From positions 1 through 62,776 of the forward strand of contig CACNFL010000004.1 in assembly GCA_902619745.1 (NCBI GenBank): a stretch of DNA of 62,776 bases. The letters are read 5' to 3'. The notes below the pieces were generated by a model that had not been told where the DNA came from, searched no databases, and was given only the letters and a program-made list of their open reading frames with translations. This DNA is from an uncultured Pelagibacteraceae bacterium. Lineage in GTDB: Bacteria > Pseudomonadota > Alphaproteobacteria > Pelagibacterales > Pelagibacteraceae. Below, in pieces: positions 1 through 8,283 of the stretch; positions within the stretch are counted from its first letter, which is position 1, and the number at the start of each line of letters is the position of its first letter. Position numbers and translations under genes: made by a program.

Positions 1-98
1 AATTCTTCAGTATATTGATTTATATCATTTAAAATTTTTTCAGGAATTTTAGCTTTTAAAATTGATGGTCCAAAAGGTTTTATGGTAGTTAACTCCAT
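1..98 (-). CDS. Unrecognised protein, N-terminal fragment at window edge
   Basis: On the minus strand an ATG at 98-96 opens a frame that stays open to the window edge (32 codons). The peptide begins MELTTIKPFGPSI and continues with a short amphipathic stretch. It lies 3 bp after the hisI stop on the same strand, so it is probably the next gene of that transcript. Too little is visible to name a family. The placement and open frame are seen; the operon membership is inferred. Confidence 0.5.
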   Translation of the reverse strand, partial: MELTTIKPFGPSILKAKIPEKILNDINQYTEE

Positions 99-101
99 AA
101 A

Positions 102-569
102 CTAAACCTTAGTTGGATTTGGTTGATCTTTATAAACTTCCTCAGGGTCGAATTTTTTTTCTTTTTCAAGAAATTCCATTTCAACTTTTCTTCCGTTTTC
201 TATGGGTCCCATAGGAATAGATCTATAAAAACATGATCTATAACCAACATGACAACTAGCTCCATCACCGATATCAACTGTTAACCATATTGAGTCTTGA
301 TCATCATCAATTCTTATTTCAGTAACCTTTTGTGTAAAACCACTTGTTTTTCCTTTGTGCCAGATAGCTTTTCTCGATCTACTAAAATAGTGAGCTTCTT
401 TAGTTTCAATTGTCTTTTTAAGAGCTTCTACATTCATATATCCATGCATCAAAATATCCTTTGTTTTTGAACACATAGTAATTACTGGGATTAATCCATC
501 ATTATCAAATTTTGGTGATAGAAGATTTCCCTCTTCAATATCGTAGATATTTTCTCTTTTTTTGAACAT
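102..569 (-). CDS. hisI: Phosphoribosyl-AMP cyclohydrolase (histidine biosynthesis)
   Basis: Third step of histidine biosynthesis: hydrolytic opening of the adenine ring of PR-AMP, in the cytosol. At 155 residues it matches a stand-alone HisI with no HisE domain. Family hallmarks are WHKGKTSG (about 70-77), an Asp-rich metal loop (D88, D90, D92), and SCHVGYRSCF with Cys106 and Cys113. In classic enzymes the loop reads DCD and the Cys binds zinc; here that position is Asp89. The gene is divergent from folE, with about 77 bp between starts. The identification is firm; the effect of the Cys-to-Asp change is not known from sequence. Confidence 0.93.
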   Translation of the reverse strand: MFKKRENIYDIEEGNLLSPKFDNDGLIPVITMCSKTKDILMHGYMNVEALKKTIETKEAHYFSRSRKAIWHKGKTSGFTQKVTEIRIDDDQDSIWLTVDIGDGASCHVGYRSCFYRSIPMGPIENGRKVEMEFLEKEKKFDPEEVYKDQPNPTKV

Positions 570-646
570 ATGCGGTGACTATGTAGCACATATATGAATA
601 TATTAAATATTTTTAAATTGAAGTAATTACTGTATAAAAAAGCGCT

Positions 647-1267
647 ATGAAATTAGTAAAAGACACAGATGACAAAAGTTTAGACACAAAGCAGGTTTCA
701 GACAAAGAAGCAGAAGAAGCTTTTAGGACTATTCTTTCATGGATGGGTGAAGATCCTAGTAGAGAAGGTTTATTAGAAACTCCTAAGAGAGTGGTAAAAG
801 CTTTTAAAGAATATTTCAAGGGTTACAAAGAAGATCCAAATAAAATCTTAGACAAAACTTTTGGTGATGTTGAAGGTTATGATGACATGGTTGTTCAAAA
901 AAATATTTCAGTGCAAAGTCATTGTGAACATCATATGGCTCCAATTATTGGAAAAGCACACGTAGCTTATATTCCAAAAGAAAGAGTTGTAGGATTAAGT
1001 AAGTTAGCAAGAGTAGTTGATGTTTTCTCAAAAAGATTACAGACACAAGAAAGACTTACAATGCAGATAGCAAACACTTTAATGGAATCATTAGATGCCA
1101 AAGGTGTTGCAGTAACTATTGATTCAACTCATCAGTGTATGACAATGAGAGGTATTAAAAAAGAACAAGCAACTACGGTTACAAATTACTACTTAGGCCA
1201 ATTCAAAGAAGATTTAAGTTATCAAAATAGATATTTACGATTTATCAGCACTACGTTAAAAGATTAG
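647..1267 (+). CDS. folE: GTP cyclohydrolase I
   Basis: Converts GTP to 7,8-dihydroneopterin triphosphate, the first step of tetrahydrofolate (and queuosine-type) pathways. The 206 residues include QSHCEHHMAP with Cys93 and His96, and Cys164 in HQCMTMRG; these fit the zinc ligands Cys, His, Cys of the FolE1 family. VVGLSKLARVVDVFSKR and LQTQERLT (about 114-137) are further family signatures. The ATG is the natural start for the full family length. The stop is 1 bp before the GTG of the following reductase gene, so the two are probably co-transcribed. Confidence 0.96.
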   Translation: MKLVKDTDDKSLDTKQVSDKEAEEAFRTILSWMGEDPSREGLLETPKRVVKAFKEYFKGYKEDPNKILDKTFGDVEGYDDMVVQKNISVQSHCEHHMAPIIGKAHVAYIPKERVVGLSKLARVVDVFSKRLQTQERLTMQIANTLMESLDAKGVAVTIDSTHQCMTMRGIKKEQATTVTNYYLGQFKEDLSYQNRYLRFISTTLKD

Positions 1268-1268
1268 T

Positions 1269-2270
1269 GTGTCGGATCAATTCAAAGCAATAGTCCTTAA
1301 CCAAGAAGGCGAAAATTTTTCCCGTGAAGTAAAATCTTTAGATAAAAGTTTCTTAAAACATGGAGATGTCACTGTAAAAGTAGATTATTCAGACTTAAAC
1401 TTTAAAGATGGAATGATTTTAAAAAATGGTGGAAGATTAGTTAAAGAATTTCCACATATTCCAGGGATAGATTTTTCAGGAAAAGTAATTGAGAGTGAAA
1501 ATTCAAAATTCAAAGAAGGAGATGAGGTAATTTTAACTGGATTTAGAGTTGGAGAAATATTTTTTGGAGGATATTCACAAATTGCAAAAGTAAATGCAGA
1601 TTTTTTAGTTAAAAAACCCGATAGCTTAACAAGTAAACAAGCTATGATTTTAGGTACAGCAGGTTTTACTTCATTAATGAGTGCTTTTGCAATTCAAGCG
1701 AGAGAAAGTATTTTATTGGGGGAAAAAGTAAATGATGTTTTGGTAACAGGTGCAACAGGAGGAGTTGGTAGTGTAGCAATCATGGCATTAACCAAAATGG
1801 GATATAATGTTTCTGCTGTTACTGGAAAAGATTCAAAATCAGATTATTTAAAGTCATTAGGTGCAAAAAACATTATAAATAGGGCAGAATTTGACAAAGA
1901 TCCACGTCCAATAGACAAAGGTTTATGGGATGGAGTAGTTGATACTGTTGGTGGAAAAATTTTAGCAAACGCAATTGCTCAAACAAAATCAAATGGAATA
2001 ATTGCAGTTTGTGGAAATGCAAACAGTAATGAGCTTAACACAAATTTACTTCCATTTATGTTAAGAGGTATTAAAGTTTGGGGAATGGACTCTGCTAATT
2101 GTAGTATAAAGAGAAGAGAATTTATTTGGGGAGAAGCATCTAAATTAATTGATTTTGATTTAATTGAAAAATCAGTTTTAACTGTTAGTTTGGAGGAATT
2201 AGTTGAAACTTATCCAAAAATTTTAAAAGGTGAAATTGCTGGAAGAGTATTAGTTGATTTAAATAAATAA
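1269..2270 (+). CDS. acuI: AcuI/YhdH-type acryloyl-CoA reductase, MDR family
   Basis: A medium-chain dehydrogenase/reductase of 333 residues starting at GTG 1269. The N-terminal half carries SDLNFKDGMIL and HIPGIDFSG, typical of the AcuI/YhdH branch. A Rossmann nucleotide loop VTGATGGVGSVA lies at about 157-168. No structural-zinc Cys cluster is present, as expected for this branch. Known members reduce acryloyl-CoA to propionyl-CoA with NADPH, detoxifying acrylate from DMSP cleavage or 3-hydroxypropionate metabolism. Family is confident; substrate is inferred. Its stop shares one base with the LysR ATG, which suggests translational coupling. Confidence 0.8.
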   Translation: MSDQFKAIVLNQEGENFSREVKSLDKSFLKHGDVTVKVDYSDLNFKDGMILKNGGRLVKEFPHIPGIDFSGKVIESENSKFKEGDEVILTGFRVGEIFFGGYSQIAKVNADFLVKKPDSLTSKQAMILGTAGFTSLMSAFAIQARESILLGEKVNDVLVTGATGGVGSVAIMALTKMGYNVSAVTGKDSKSDYLKSLGAKNIINRAEFDKDPRPIDKGLWDGVVDTVGGKILANAIAQTKSNGIIAVCGNANSNELNTNLLPFMLRGIKVWGMDSANCSIKRREFIWGEASKLIDFDLIEKSVLTVSLEELVETYPKILKGEIAGRVLVDLNK

Positions 2271-3157
2271 TGGATTGGGATAAATTAAAAATTTTTCATG
2301 CTGTAGCAGAGGCAGGTAGTTTTACAAACGCCACCGTTAACTTAAATCTTAGTCAATCAGCTATTAGTAGGCAAATTCAATCATTAGAACAAGATTTAAA
2401 AGTACAATTGTTTGAAAGACACGCAAGAGGACTAACGCTTACGGAGAATGGCGAATATGTCTTCAAAACAGCCCATGAAGTAATAAGTAAACTAAAAGAA
2501 GTTGAAACATCTTTAGGAGATCAAAAAAGTAAGCCAACAGGTAAATTAACAATTACCACTGTTAGAAGTTTTGGAACTCACTGGTTAACACCAAGAATTC
2601 AAGAATTTATGAGGCTTAACCCTGAAATTGAAATCGAATTAGTTTTTGACGATAAAGAGTTAGATTTAAGTACTCGACAAGCTGATATTGGAATTTTCAT
2701 GAGAAGACCAAAACAGCTAAATTATATTCAGAAAAAATTAGTTGATATTAAGTACTATATTTATGGATCAAATAAGTACTTAGAAAAAAATGGAATGCCG
2801 AAAACAATAGGTGATTTAAATAAACATAAATTTATTTCTTTTGGAAAAGGTGCTCCTTCTCCAGTTTATAACCCTGACTGGGCATTAAAAATTGGAATGC
2901 ATGATGGAAAGAAAAGAAAAACAATTATGAGAGTAAATAGTGTTATGGGATTATTGTTAGCGGTTGAGTCTGGAGTAGGATTAGCTGCACTTCCAGAATA
3001 TTTAGTATCAAATTCTAATAACGTTATTAAAGTGCTTCCAAAAGTAGAAGGACCAATAACGGAAGCTCACTTTGTGTACCCGCAATCATTAAAAAATACA
3101 GCTAGAGTTCAAGCTTTTAGAAATTTCTTATTCAGTAAAATAGGCGACTGGAAATAA
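2270..3157 (+). CDS. LysR-family transcriptional regulator
   Basis: 295 residues. An N-terminal winged helix-turn-helix covers about 1-60 (GSFTNATVNLNLSQSAISRQ, then the wing LFERHARGLTLTENG). A periplasmic-binding-like effector domain covers about 90-290. The start ATG overlaps the acuI stop (TAATG), so it is translated from the same message. The effector and targets are not visible. By context it may control acuI or the operon it ends; LysR proteins usually act on divergent genes, and none is divergent here. Confidence 0.92.
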   Translation: MDWDKLKIFHAVAEAGSFTNATVNLNLSQSAISRQIQSLEQDLKVQLFERHARGLTLTENGEYVFKTAHEVISKLKEVETSLGDQKSKPTGKLTITTVRSFGTHWLTPRIQEFMRLNPEIEIELVFDDKELDLSTRQADIGIFMRRPKQLNYIQKKLVDIKYYIYGSNKYLEKNGMPKTIGDLNKHKFISFGKGAPSPVYNPDWALKIGMHDGKKRKTIMRVNSVMGLLLAVESGVGLAALPEYLVSNSNNVIKVLPKVEGPITEAHFVYPQSLKNTARVQAFRNFLFSKIGDWK

Positions 3158-3216
3158 AAATACCCTCAATAAATAATATCAAATAATCCTTGTATTCTGC
3201 GACAAAATATGCGATT

Positions 3217-3246
3217 GATAATCATTCGCATTGAGAATAATTCTCA
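3217..3246 (+). promoter_or_regulatory. Fur-type operator, two overlapping or adjacent boxes
   Basis: 3232-3246 reads TGAGAATAATTCTCA, a perfect 7-1-7 inverted repeat of the form bound by Fur (consensus TGATAATNATTATCA). Immediately upstream, 3217-3231 reads TGATAATCATTCGCA, a second 7-1-7 match with an intact left half and an imperfect right half. The site lies 35-64 bp before the ATG of the ferric binding protein, where a repressor would block transcription. The inverted repeat is seen; the protein that binds it (Fur or another family member) is inferred. Confidence 0.8.
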
Positions 3247-3280
3247 TTCGCAAATCAATTAGGGTAAAGAAAAGGATACA

Positions 3281-4309
3281 ATGAAAAAAGTAACAATAAT
3301 AAGTTTATTTGTTTTTTTAATATTCTCGTCTTTTGCGATTGCAAATGAAGTAAATATATTCAATGCAAGACATTACAAAGCAGATAATGAGCTTTATAGC
3401 AAATTTACCAACAAAACTGGAATTAAAGTAAACCTGATTAATGGAAAGGCCAGTGCATTAGAAAAAAGAATGATTGAAGAGGGGACTGACTCTTCAGCCG
3501 ATCTTTATATTACTGCTGATGCTGGAAGATGTGGAGCTTTCAAGGCTAAAGGAATGACTCAAAGTGGTTTGGTGTCTCCAACAATTAAATCTTCTGTTCC
3601 AAAAAATTTTAGAACTACACACTGGGTAGGAGTAGCTAAAAGAGCAAGAATAATTTACTATTCACCAGAAAGAGTTAGTGGTGCTGAATTATCAGGTCTT
3701 ACATATGAAGGTCTAGCTGATCCAAAATGGAAAGGTAGATTAGTAATTAGAAAATCAAGCAACATTTATAACAAATCTCTTGTAGCTTCATTGATTGAGA
3801 ATAATGGAAAGAAAGCTGCTGCTGAATGGTCTAAAGGAGTTGTTGCTAATATGGCAAGAACACCAAAAGGAAATGACAGAGCGCAAATTATGGCAGTTGC
3901 AGCTGGAGAAGCTGATATTGCTGTAGCAAATACTTATTACTTGGCACTAATGCTATCTGGTAACAAAGGAGCAGAACAGCAAGCGGCTGCTAAAAAAGTT
4001 AAAGCATTTTTTCCTAATCAAAATGATAGAGGAACACACATGAATATTAGTTGTGCAGCTTTAGTAAAAGGGGCTCCTAATAAAGCAAATGCTATTGCTC
4101 TTGTTGACTTTTTATTATCACCAGAGGCTCAGGAACATTTTACAAATAATACTTTTGAGTTTCCAATGATAGCTGGGGTATCTCCAAATCCATTGGTAGT
4201 GAATAATTTAGGATTAGATTTTAAACAAGATTTAAGAACTAAAGTTTCAAGCTATGGAAAAAATCAAGCTGCTGCATTAGAGGTAATGACAGTTGCTGGA
4301 TGGAAATAA
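3281..4309 (+). CDS. Fe(III) ABC transporter, periplasmic binding protein (FutA/FbpA type)
   Basis: 342 residues with a clear Sec signal peptide (about 1-21, ending SFAIA). The mature protein begins with NIFNARHYKAD; His31/Tyr32 and the pair Tyr219-Tyr220 in VANTYYLALM match the iron-binding positions of the FutA/FbpA class. It captures ferric iron in the periplasm for the downstream permease and ATPase. An AAGGA-like ribosome site precedes the ATG, and tandem Fur boxes sit just upstream. Family and substrate class are confident because motif, operator and operon agree. Confidence 0.92.
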   Translation: MKKVTIISLFVFLIFSSFAIANEVNIFNARHYKADNELYSKFTNKTGIKVNLINGKASALEKRMIEEGTDSSADLYITADAGRCGAFKAKGMTQSGLVSPTIKSSVPKNFRTTHWVGVAKRARIIYYSPERVSGAELSGLTYEGLADPKWKGRLVIRKSSNIYNKSLVASLIENNGKKAAAEWSKGVVANMARTPKGNDRAQIMAVAAGEADIAVANTYYLALMLSGNKGAEQQAAAKKVKAFFPNQNDRGTHMNISCAALVKGAPNKANAIALVDFLLSPEAQEHFTNNTFEFPMIAGVSPNPLVVNNLGLDFKQDLRTKVSSYGKNQAAALEVMTVAGWK

Positions 4310-4320
4310 GGAAAAAGTAA

Positions 4321-4515
4321 GTGAGAAAGAATTTATTTAATTTTAATTTAGACATTTCTCCAGGCAAAAGTGGTTCTGTAGAGGGTCAGATAACTTGTGA
4401 GCCATGCTTGTCACAATGTGAAAAAATTAAAAAAAAAATAAATAATAGAAAATTATCTGAGATTGGAAATGATGATATTGATCGTGTCATTAATGTTTTT
4501 GATTTAAAAAGTTAA
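4321..4515 (+). CDS. Small Cys-motif protein inside the iron transport operon
   Basis: 64 residues from GTG 4321, 11 bp after the binding-protein stop, with an AAGGAAAAAG-like ribosome site. There is no signal peptide or membrane segment. A CEPCLSQC motif (Cys26, Cys29, Cys33; CxxCxxxC) is followed by a charged helical tail. It was not recognised as a known family. Position between the ferric binding protein and its permease suggests a cytosolic iron or Fe-S-related accessory role, but that is inference. The compact frame and good spacing support a real gene. Confidence 0.65.
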   Translation: MRKNLFNFNLDISPGKSGSVEGQITCEPCLSQCEKIKKKINNRKLSEIGNDDIDRVINVFDLKS

Positions 4516-4523
4516 TTTTCAAA

Positions 4524-4574
4524 AAGTGAACATAACTCAATAGTTATTTACCCTACTATTGATTATGTTCACTT
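4524..4574 (+). other. Long intercistronic hairpin between iron binding protein and permease
   Basis: The left arm 4524-4543 and right arm 4556-4574 pair over about 19 bp with a single unpaired C (4536) and a 12-base loop. No T-run follows on the plus strand, so it is not a standard intrinsic terminator. It more likely protects the upstream binding-protein message or reduces expression of the permease. It also covers the TTG at 4573, which argues for the ATG at 4591 as the permease start. Pairing is read from sequence; function is inferred. Confidence 0.75.
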
Positions 4575-4590
4575 GAACAAAAGGGTAAAA

Positions 4591-6219
4591 ATGTATTTAA
4601 AAAAAATTAATTTTTGGTTTTTAAGTTCTTTATTGGTATCAATTTTTGTTGCTATACCAATTGTTACTGTATTTACAAGTTTTTTTGAGGATACATCAAA
4701 TTATTATCAAATTCTAAAAGATACCTTTTTGTTTGAATATATTTTTAATTCACTAGTTTTGCTGATTAGTGTTTTAGTTTTAACTTTTTTAATTGGAACA
4801 AGTACAGCTTATTTAGTTTCTTTTTATAAATTTCCTTTTAGTAATTTTTTTAAATGGGCACTTATATTATCTTTTGCTGTACCTCCTTATATTTACGCAT
4901 ATTCATTGACAGCTTTCTTTGAAAATTATGGAACTTTATATTCGATATTGAAAAATTTGTTTGGAGAGGCAAATTATAATCAAAGTATTCCAAAGTTTGA
5001 TGGTCTGATAGGCGCTGTACTTTCTTTATCTTTTTCACTGTTTGCTTATGTTTATATTCTCTCAAGAGCATCATTTCAGTATCAATCTCAAAATTTAATT
5101 GATTTAGGTAGAAATTTAGGATTTTCAAAAGCAAAATCCTTTTATTCCTTAATTTTACCTGCTGCTAGGCCAGCAATTGTTGCAGGCCTTTCTCTAGTTG
5201 CGATGGAAACTTTAGCCGAATTTGGGGCGGTTGATTTCTTTTCTATAAATACTTTAACAACAGGTATTTACAATTCTTGGATTACATTTGATGACTTGGC
5301 TTTCTCAAACAGGATATCTTTTTTTCTTCTTTTATTTATTTTTGCAATATTTATTTTGGAAAATTTATCTAGAAAGAAGGCAAGGTATCACGCAAATACT
5401 AAAGGAGGATTTAAACAAAAAGAAAAAATCCAACTAGCAGGAACCAAAGCTTTTTTTGCGTTCTCAATTTGCTTCGTAGTTTTTTTTCTAAGTTTTTTAT
5501 TTCCATTAAGTCAAATGCTTTATTGGACATTAAAATTTCCTGAAAATCTTTTTGATATTCCAGTAGCAACTTTAACATTAAACACTTTGTACCTGGTGTT
5601 ATTATCAAGTTTAGTTTTAATAATTTTTTCTTTAATTTCTAATTATGGGAATAGAGTTTCTAAAAATAAGACATTAAACACTTTATCTACTTTGTCTATT
5701 TCTGGTTATGCAATTCCAGGAGTAATTTTAGCAGTGGCATTTATAACTTTTATTGCTTGGTTTGATGACAATGTTGTAAAAGCACTAGGTTTTTTATCTA
5801 TTAAAAAAATGTTTATTGGCTCTATTCTAGGACTTGTCCTAGTTTATTTTGTAAGATTCTATTCTTTAGCTTTTAATGGAATAAAATCTGGTTATGAAAA
5901 AATAAATATTTCTGTTGATGAAAGTTCATATTTACTTGGTTACTCTAAAAAGAAAACTTTTATGAATATTCATTTACCTTTCTTAAGAAATTCTGTTTTA
6001 TTTGTTGGAATATTAATTTCTTTAGAAATAATAAGAGAATTGCCAATCACTTTGATTTTAAGACCTTTTAATTTTGAAACATTTGCAACTACAGCTTATA
6101 TATCTGCTTCAGAAGACTTATTAGAAGCCGCAGCTGTTCCTTCATTATTTTTAATTTTGATTGCAACTCTATTTATAATGCTTACATCTAAATATATACT
6201 GAGGGAAAATGAGCGATAG
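4591..6219 (+). CDS. Fe(III) ABC transporter permease (FbpB/FutB type)
   Basis: About 542 residues with two homologous halves, each with about six membrane helices, the fused-permease layout of the FbpB class. EAA-like cytoplasmic loops follow each half (LGRNLGFSKAKSF...LPAARPAI and ESSYLLGYSKKKTF...LPFLRNSV). The start is placed at ATG 4591, preceded by AGGG, because the alternative TTG at 4573 falls inside a strong hairpin; the longer version adds only six residues. It overlaps the ATPase start by 11 bp. It forms the inner-membrane channel with the upstream binding protein. Confidence 0.9.
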   Translation: MYLKKINFWFLSSLLVSIFVAIPIVTVFTSFFEDTSNYYQILKDTFLFEYIFNSLVLLISVLVLTFLIGTSTAYLVSFYKFPFSNFFKWALILSFAVPPYIYAYSLTAFFENYGTLYSILKNLFGEANYNQSIPKFDGLIGAVLSLSFSLFAYVYILSRASFQYQSQNLIDLGRNLGFSKAKSFYSLILPAARPAIVAGLSLVAMETLAEFGAVDFFSINTLTTGIYNSWITFDDLAFSNRISFFLLLFIFAIFILENLSRKKARYHANTKGGFKQKEKIQLAGTKAFFAFSICFVVFFLSFLFPLSQMLYWTLKFPENLFDIPVATLTLNTLYLVLLSSLVLIIFSLISNYGNRVSKNKTLNTLSTLSISGYAIPGVILAVAFITFIAWFDDNVVKALGFLSIKKMFIGSILGLVLVYFVRFYSLAFNGIKSGYEKINISVDESSYLLGYSKKKTFMNIHLPFLRNSVLFVGILISLEIIRELPITLILRPFNFETFATTAYISASEDLLEAAAVPSLFLILIATLFIMLTSKYILRENER

Positions 6220-7270
6220 TTATTTAGAGATTAAAAATGTTGATTTCACTATAGGTGGAAAGATTAAAGTTAAGAACGCATCTTTTGCGATTGAAAATGA
6301 AGGGGATACTTTGTGTATTCTTGGTCCTTCAGGAATTGGAAAAACTACAATACTTAGAACTATAGCTGGTTTAGAAAAAATTGATAAAGGTTCAGTAAAA
6401 TTGAACGGAAAATTATTATCGTCTAAAGATAAAAATGTAGAACCTGAAGATAGAAACATATCTTTAGCTTTTCAGGACAACAGTTTATTTCCTCATTACA
6501 CAGTTGAAAAAAATATTTTATTAGGCGCAGAGAGAAATAAAGGAAAAAGAAAGAAAAAGCTTAGTTTTAAAGAGATTGTAGATTTTCTTGATATAGAAAA
6601 AATATTATCAAAATTTCCACATGAAATTAGCGCAGGGGAAGCACAAAGAGCGTCACTTGCAAGATCGCTATTAACTCAACCCGATCTTTTGCTTTTAGAC
6701 GAACCCCTATCTAATGTAGATCAAAGTTTTAAAGAAGAAATTCAAGTAAGATTAAAAAAAATATTAAGTAAATTAAAAATTACAACAATAATTGTTACTC
6801 ATGACTCCTATGAAGCTTTTTATCTTGGCACCAAATGTGCAATTATATTAGATGGTCAAATAAAACAGTTTGATGATCCTTATAATGTTTATCATTTTCC
6901 AAATTCAGTCGAAGTAGTAAATTTTTTAAATCGTGGAATTTTAATTCCAGCAAAAGTTACAGGAGAAAATTCACTAGAAAATGATGATCTTGGAACAATT
7001 AAAGGTAATTTTATTAAGCATTATCCAAAAGGTTCAAATGTGCAATTATTATTACAACCAGAAGATCTGGAGCATGACGATAAAAGCAATCTAAAGCTAG
7101 AAGTAGTAGATCGAAAATTTAGAGGTACGAACTTTATTTATACTTTGAAAACCAATAGCGATTTATTAATACCAGTATTTGTTCATTCTCATCATGAACA
7201 TCAACATGAAGCTGACGAAAAGTTTGGAATTAAAAGACCGATTAATATTGATCACATAGTTTGTTTTTAA
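6209..7270 (+). CDS. Fe(III) ABC transporter ATP-binding protein (FbpC type)
   Basis: 353 residues. Walker A GPSGIGKTT at about 39-47, Q-loop AFQDN at about 87-91, a signature variant ISAGEAQRAS (about 140-149, instead of LSGGQ), Walker B LLLLDEP and H-loop THD at about 197-199. A C-terminal regulatory domain (about 240-353) includes a His cluster HSHHEHQHE at about 326-334, unusual for this family and possibly metal binding. The start codon lies within the end of the permease gene. The protein powers iron import on the cytosolic face. Confidence 0.92.
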   Translation: MSDSYLEIKNVDFTIGGKIKVKNASFAIENEGDTLCILGPSGIGKTTILRTIAGLEKIDKGSVKLNGKLLSSKDKNVEPEDRNISLAFQDNSLFPHYTVEKNILLGAERNKGKRKKKLSFKEIVDFLDIEKILSKFPHEISAGEAQRASLARSLLTQPDLLLLDEPLSNVDQSFKEEIQVRLKKILSKLKITTIIVTHDSYEAFYLGTKCAIILDGQIKQFDDPYNVYHFPNSVEVVNFLNRGILIPAKVTGENSLENDDLGTIKGNFIKHYPKGSNVQLLLQPEDLEHDDKSNLKLEVVDRKFRGTNFIYTLKTNSDLLIPVFVHSHHEHQHEADEKFGIKRPINIDHIVCF

Positions 7271-7282
7271 TAAAACAAGCAA

Positions 7283-7969
7283 ATGCTTACCAAAAAACAA
7301 TTATTTACTCGAGGGATGTTGGATATTTCTCCACATATGCTTTCAGTAATACCATTTGGAATAATTTGTGGAGCAATTGGGGTCGAACTTGGATTTCACC
7401 CATATTTAGTTTACGCAATGTCTTTCATCATTTTTGGAGGTGCTTCACAAATAGTTTTTTTACAGTTGTTATCAGGGGGCGCATCTAGTTTAGTAGCAGT
7501 TGCTTCTGTCGGAATTATAAATTCCAGACATTTATTATATGGAGCTGTTTTATCTGAATATTTAGAAAAATTATCTTTTATAAAAAAATTATTAATTTCT
7601 TATGTTGTTGTCGATCAAGGATTTGCTGAGTCTAATAAATTTTTTAAAAAAAATAGAAGTGAAGAATTTTTACATTATCATTTAATTGGTACAGGTTGCA
7701 CAATGTGGGTTTGTTGGCAAATTGCAACCTTATCAGGTATTGTTTTAGGATCATTTGTTCCAGAAGAACTTGGTTTAAAATTCGCAATTCCTCTAACGTT
7801 TATAGCTATTGTTGTTCAGGATTTAAAAAAATTAGATCATGTAATTGTAATGATTACTTGTGGTTTAAGTTCACTGTTATTTTTTGATGCTCCATTTAAA
7901 TCTTACATAATTATTTCACCAATATTTGCTTTATTTGTTGCAGCGCTGCTATTGAGGTTAAAAAAATGA
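7283..7969 (+). CDS. azlC: AzlC-family branched-chain amino acid exporter subunit
   Basis: 228 residues, strongly hydrophobic with about six to seven membrane helices. Family features include ISPHMLSVIPFGIICGAIGVE at the start and FIIFGGASQIVFLQLL in helix 2. AzlC and AzlD together form an export system for branched-chain amino acids or analogues. The ATG is 12 bp past the iron ATPase stop, so it may be read from the same message. It overlaps azlD by 4 bp. Substrate is known only at family level. Confidence 0.88.
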   Translation: MLTKKQLFTRGMLDISPHMLSVIPFGIICGAIGVELGFHPYLVYAMSFIIFGGASQIVFLQLLSGGASSLVAVASVGIINSRHLLYGAVLSEYLEKLSFIKKLLISYVVVDQGFAESNKFFKKNRSEEFLHYHLIGTGCTMWVCWQIATLSGIVLGSFVPEELGLKFAIPLTFIAIVVQDLKKLDHVIVMITCGLSSLLFFDAPFKSYIIISPIFALFVAALLLRLKK

Positions 7970-8283
7970 CTCTTACTGCAATAATTTTTGCTGGAGTATT
8001 AACTTACTTTACTAGAATGACTATGATCGCTTTAATAAGTAGAGATATGCTGGGAGATAAAATTAAAGCAGTGTTGGAATATGTTCCTTCTGCAGTATTC
8101 CCAGCAATAATATTTCCAGGGATATTTATAAATGATTTTGGAACTTTTATAGAAATGAATGATCCCAAAATTTTTGGAGCATTAGTTGCTGTAATTGTAG
8201 GTTATTTTTCAAAAAATATTATTGCAACAATTTCAGCTGGATTAGTTTCTTATTGGTTTTTAATATTTGTTGTCTTTAATTAG
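7966..8283 (+). CDS. azlD: AzlD-family small membrane protein
   Basis: 105 residues with about four membrane helices. The N-terminal TYFTRM and VLEYVPSAVFPAIIFPG are characteristic of AzlD, the small partner of AzlC. Its ATG overlaps the azlC stop (ATGA-type overlap), so the two are made together in the inner membrane. The 3' end overlaps the convergent persulfide dioxygenase gene by 8 bp. Confidence 0.87.
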   Translation: MTLTAIIFAGVLTYFTRMTMIALISRDMLGDKIKAVLEYVPSAVFPAIIFPGIFINDFGTFIEMNDPKIFGALVAVIVGYFSKNIIATISAGLVSYWFLIFVVFN

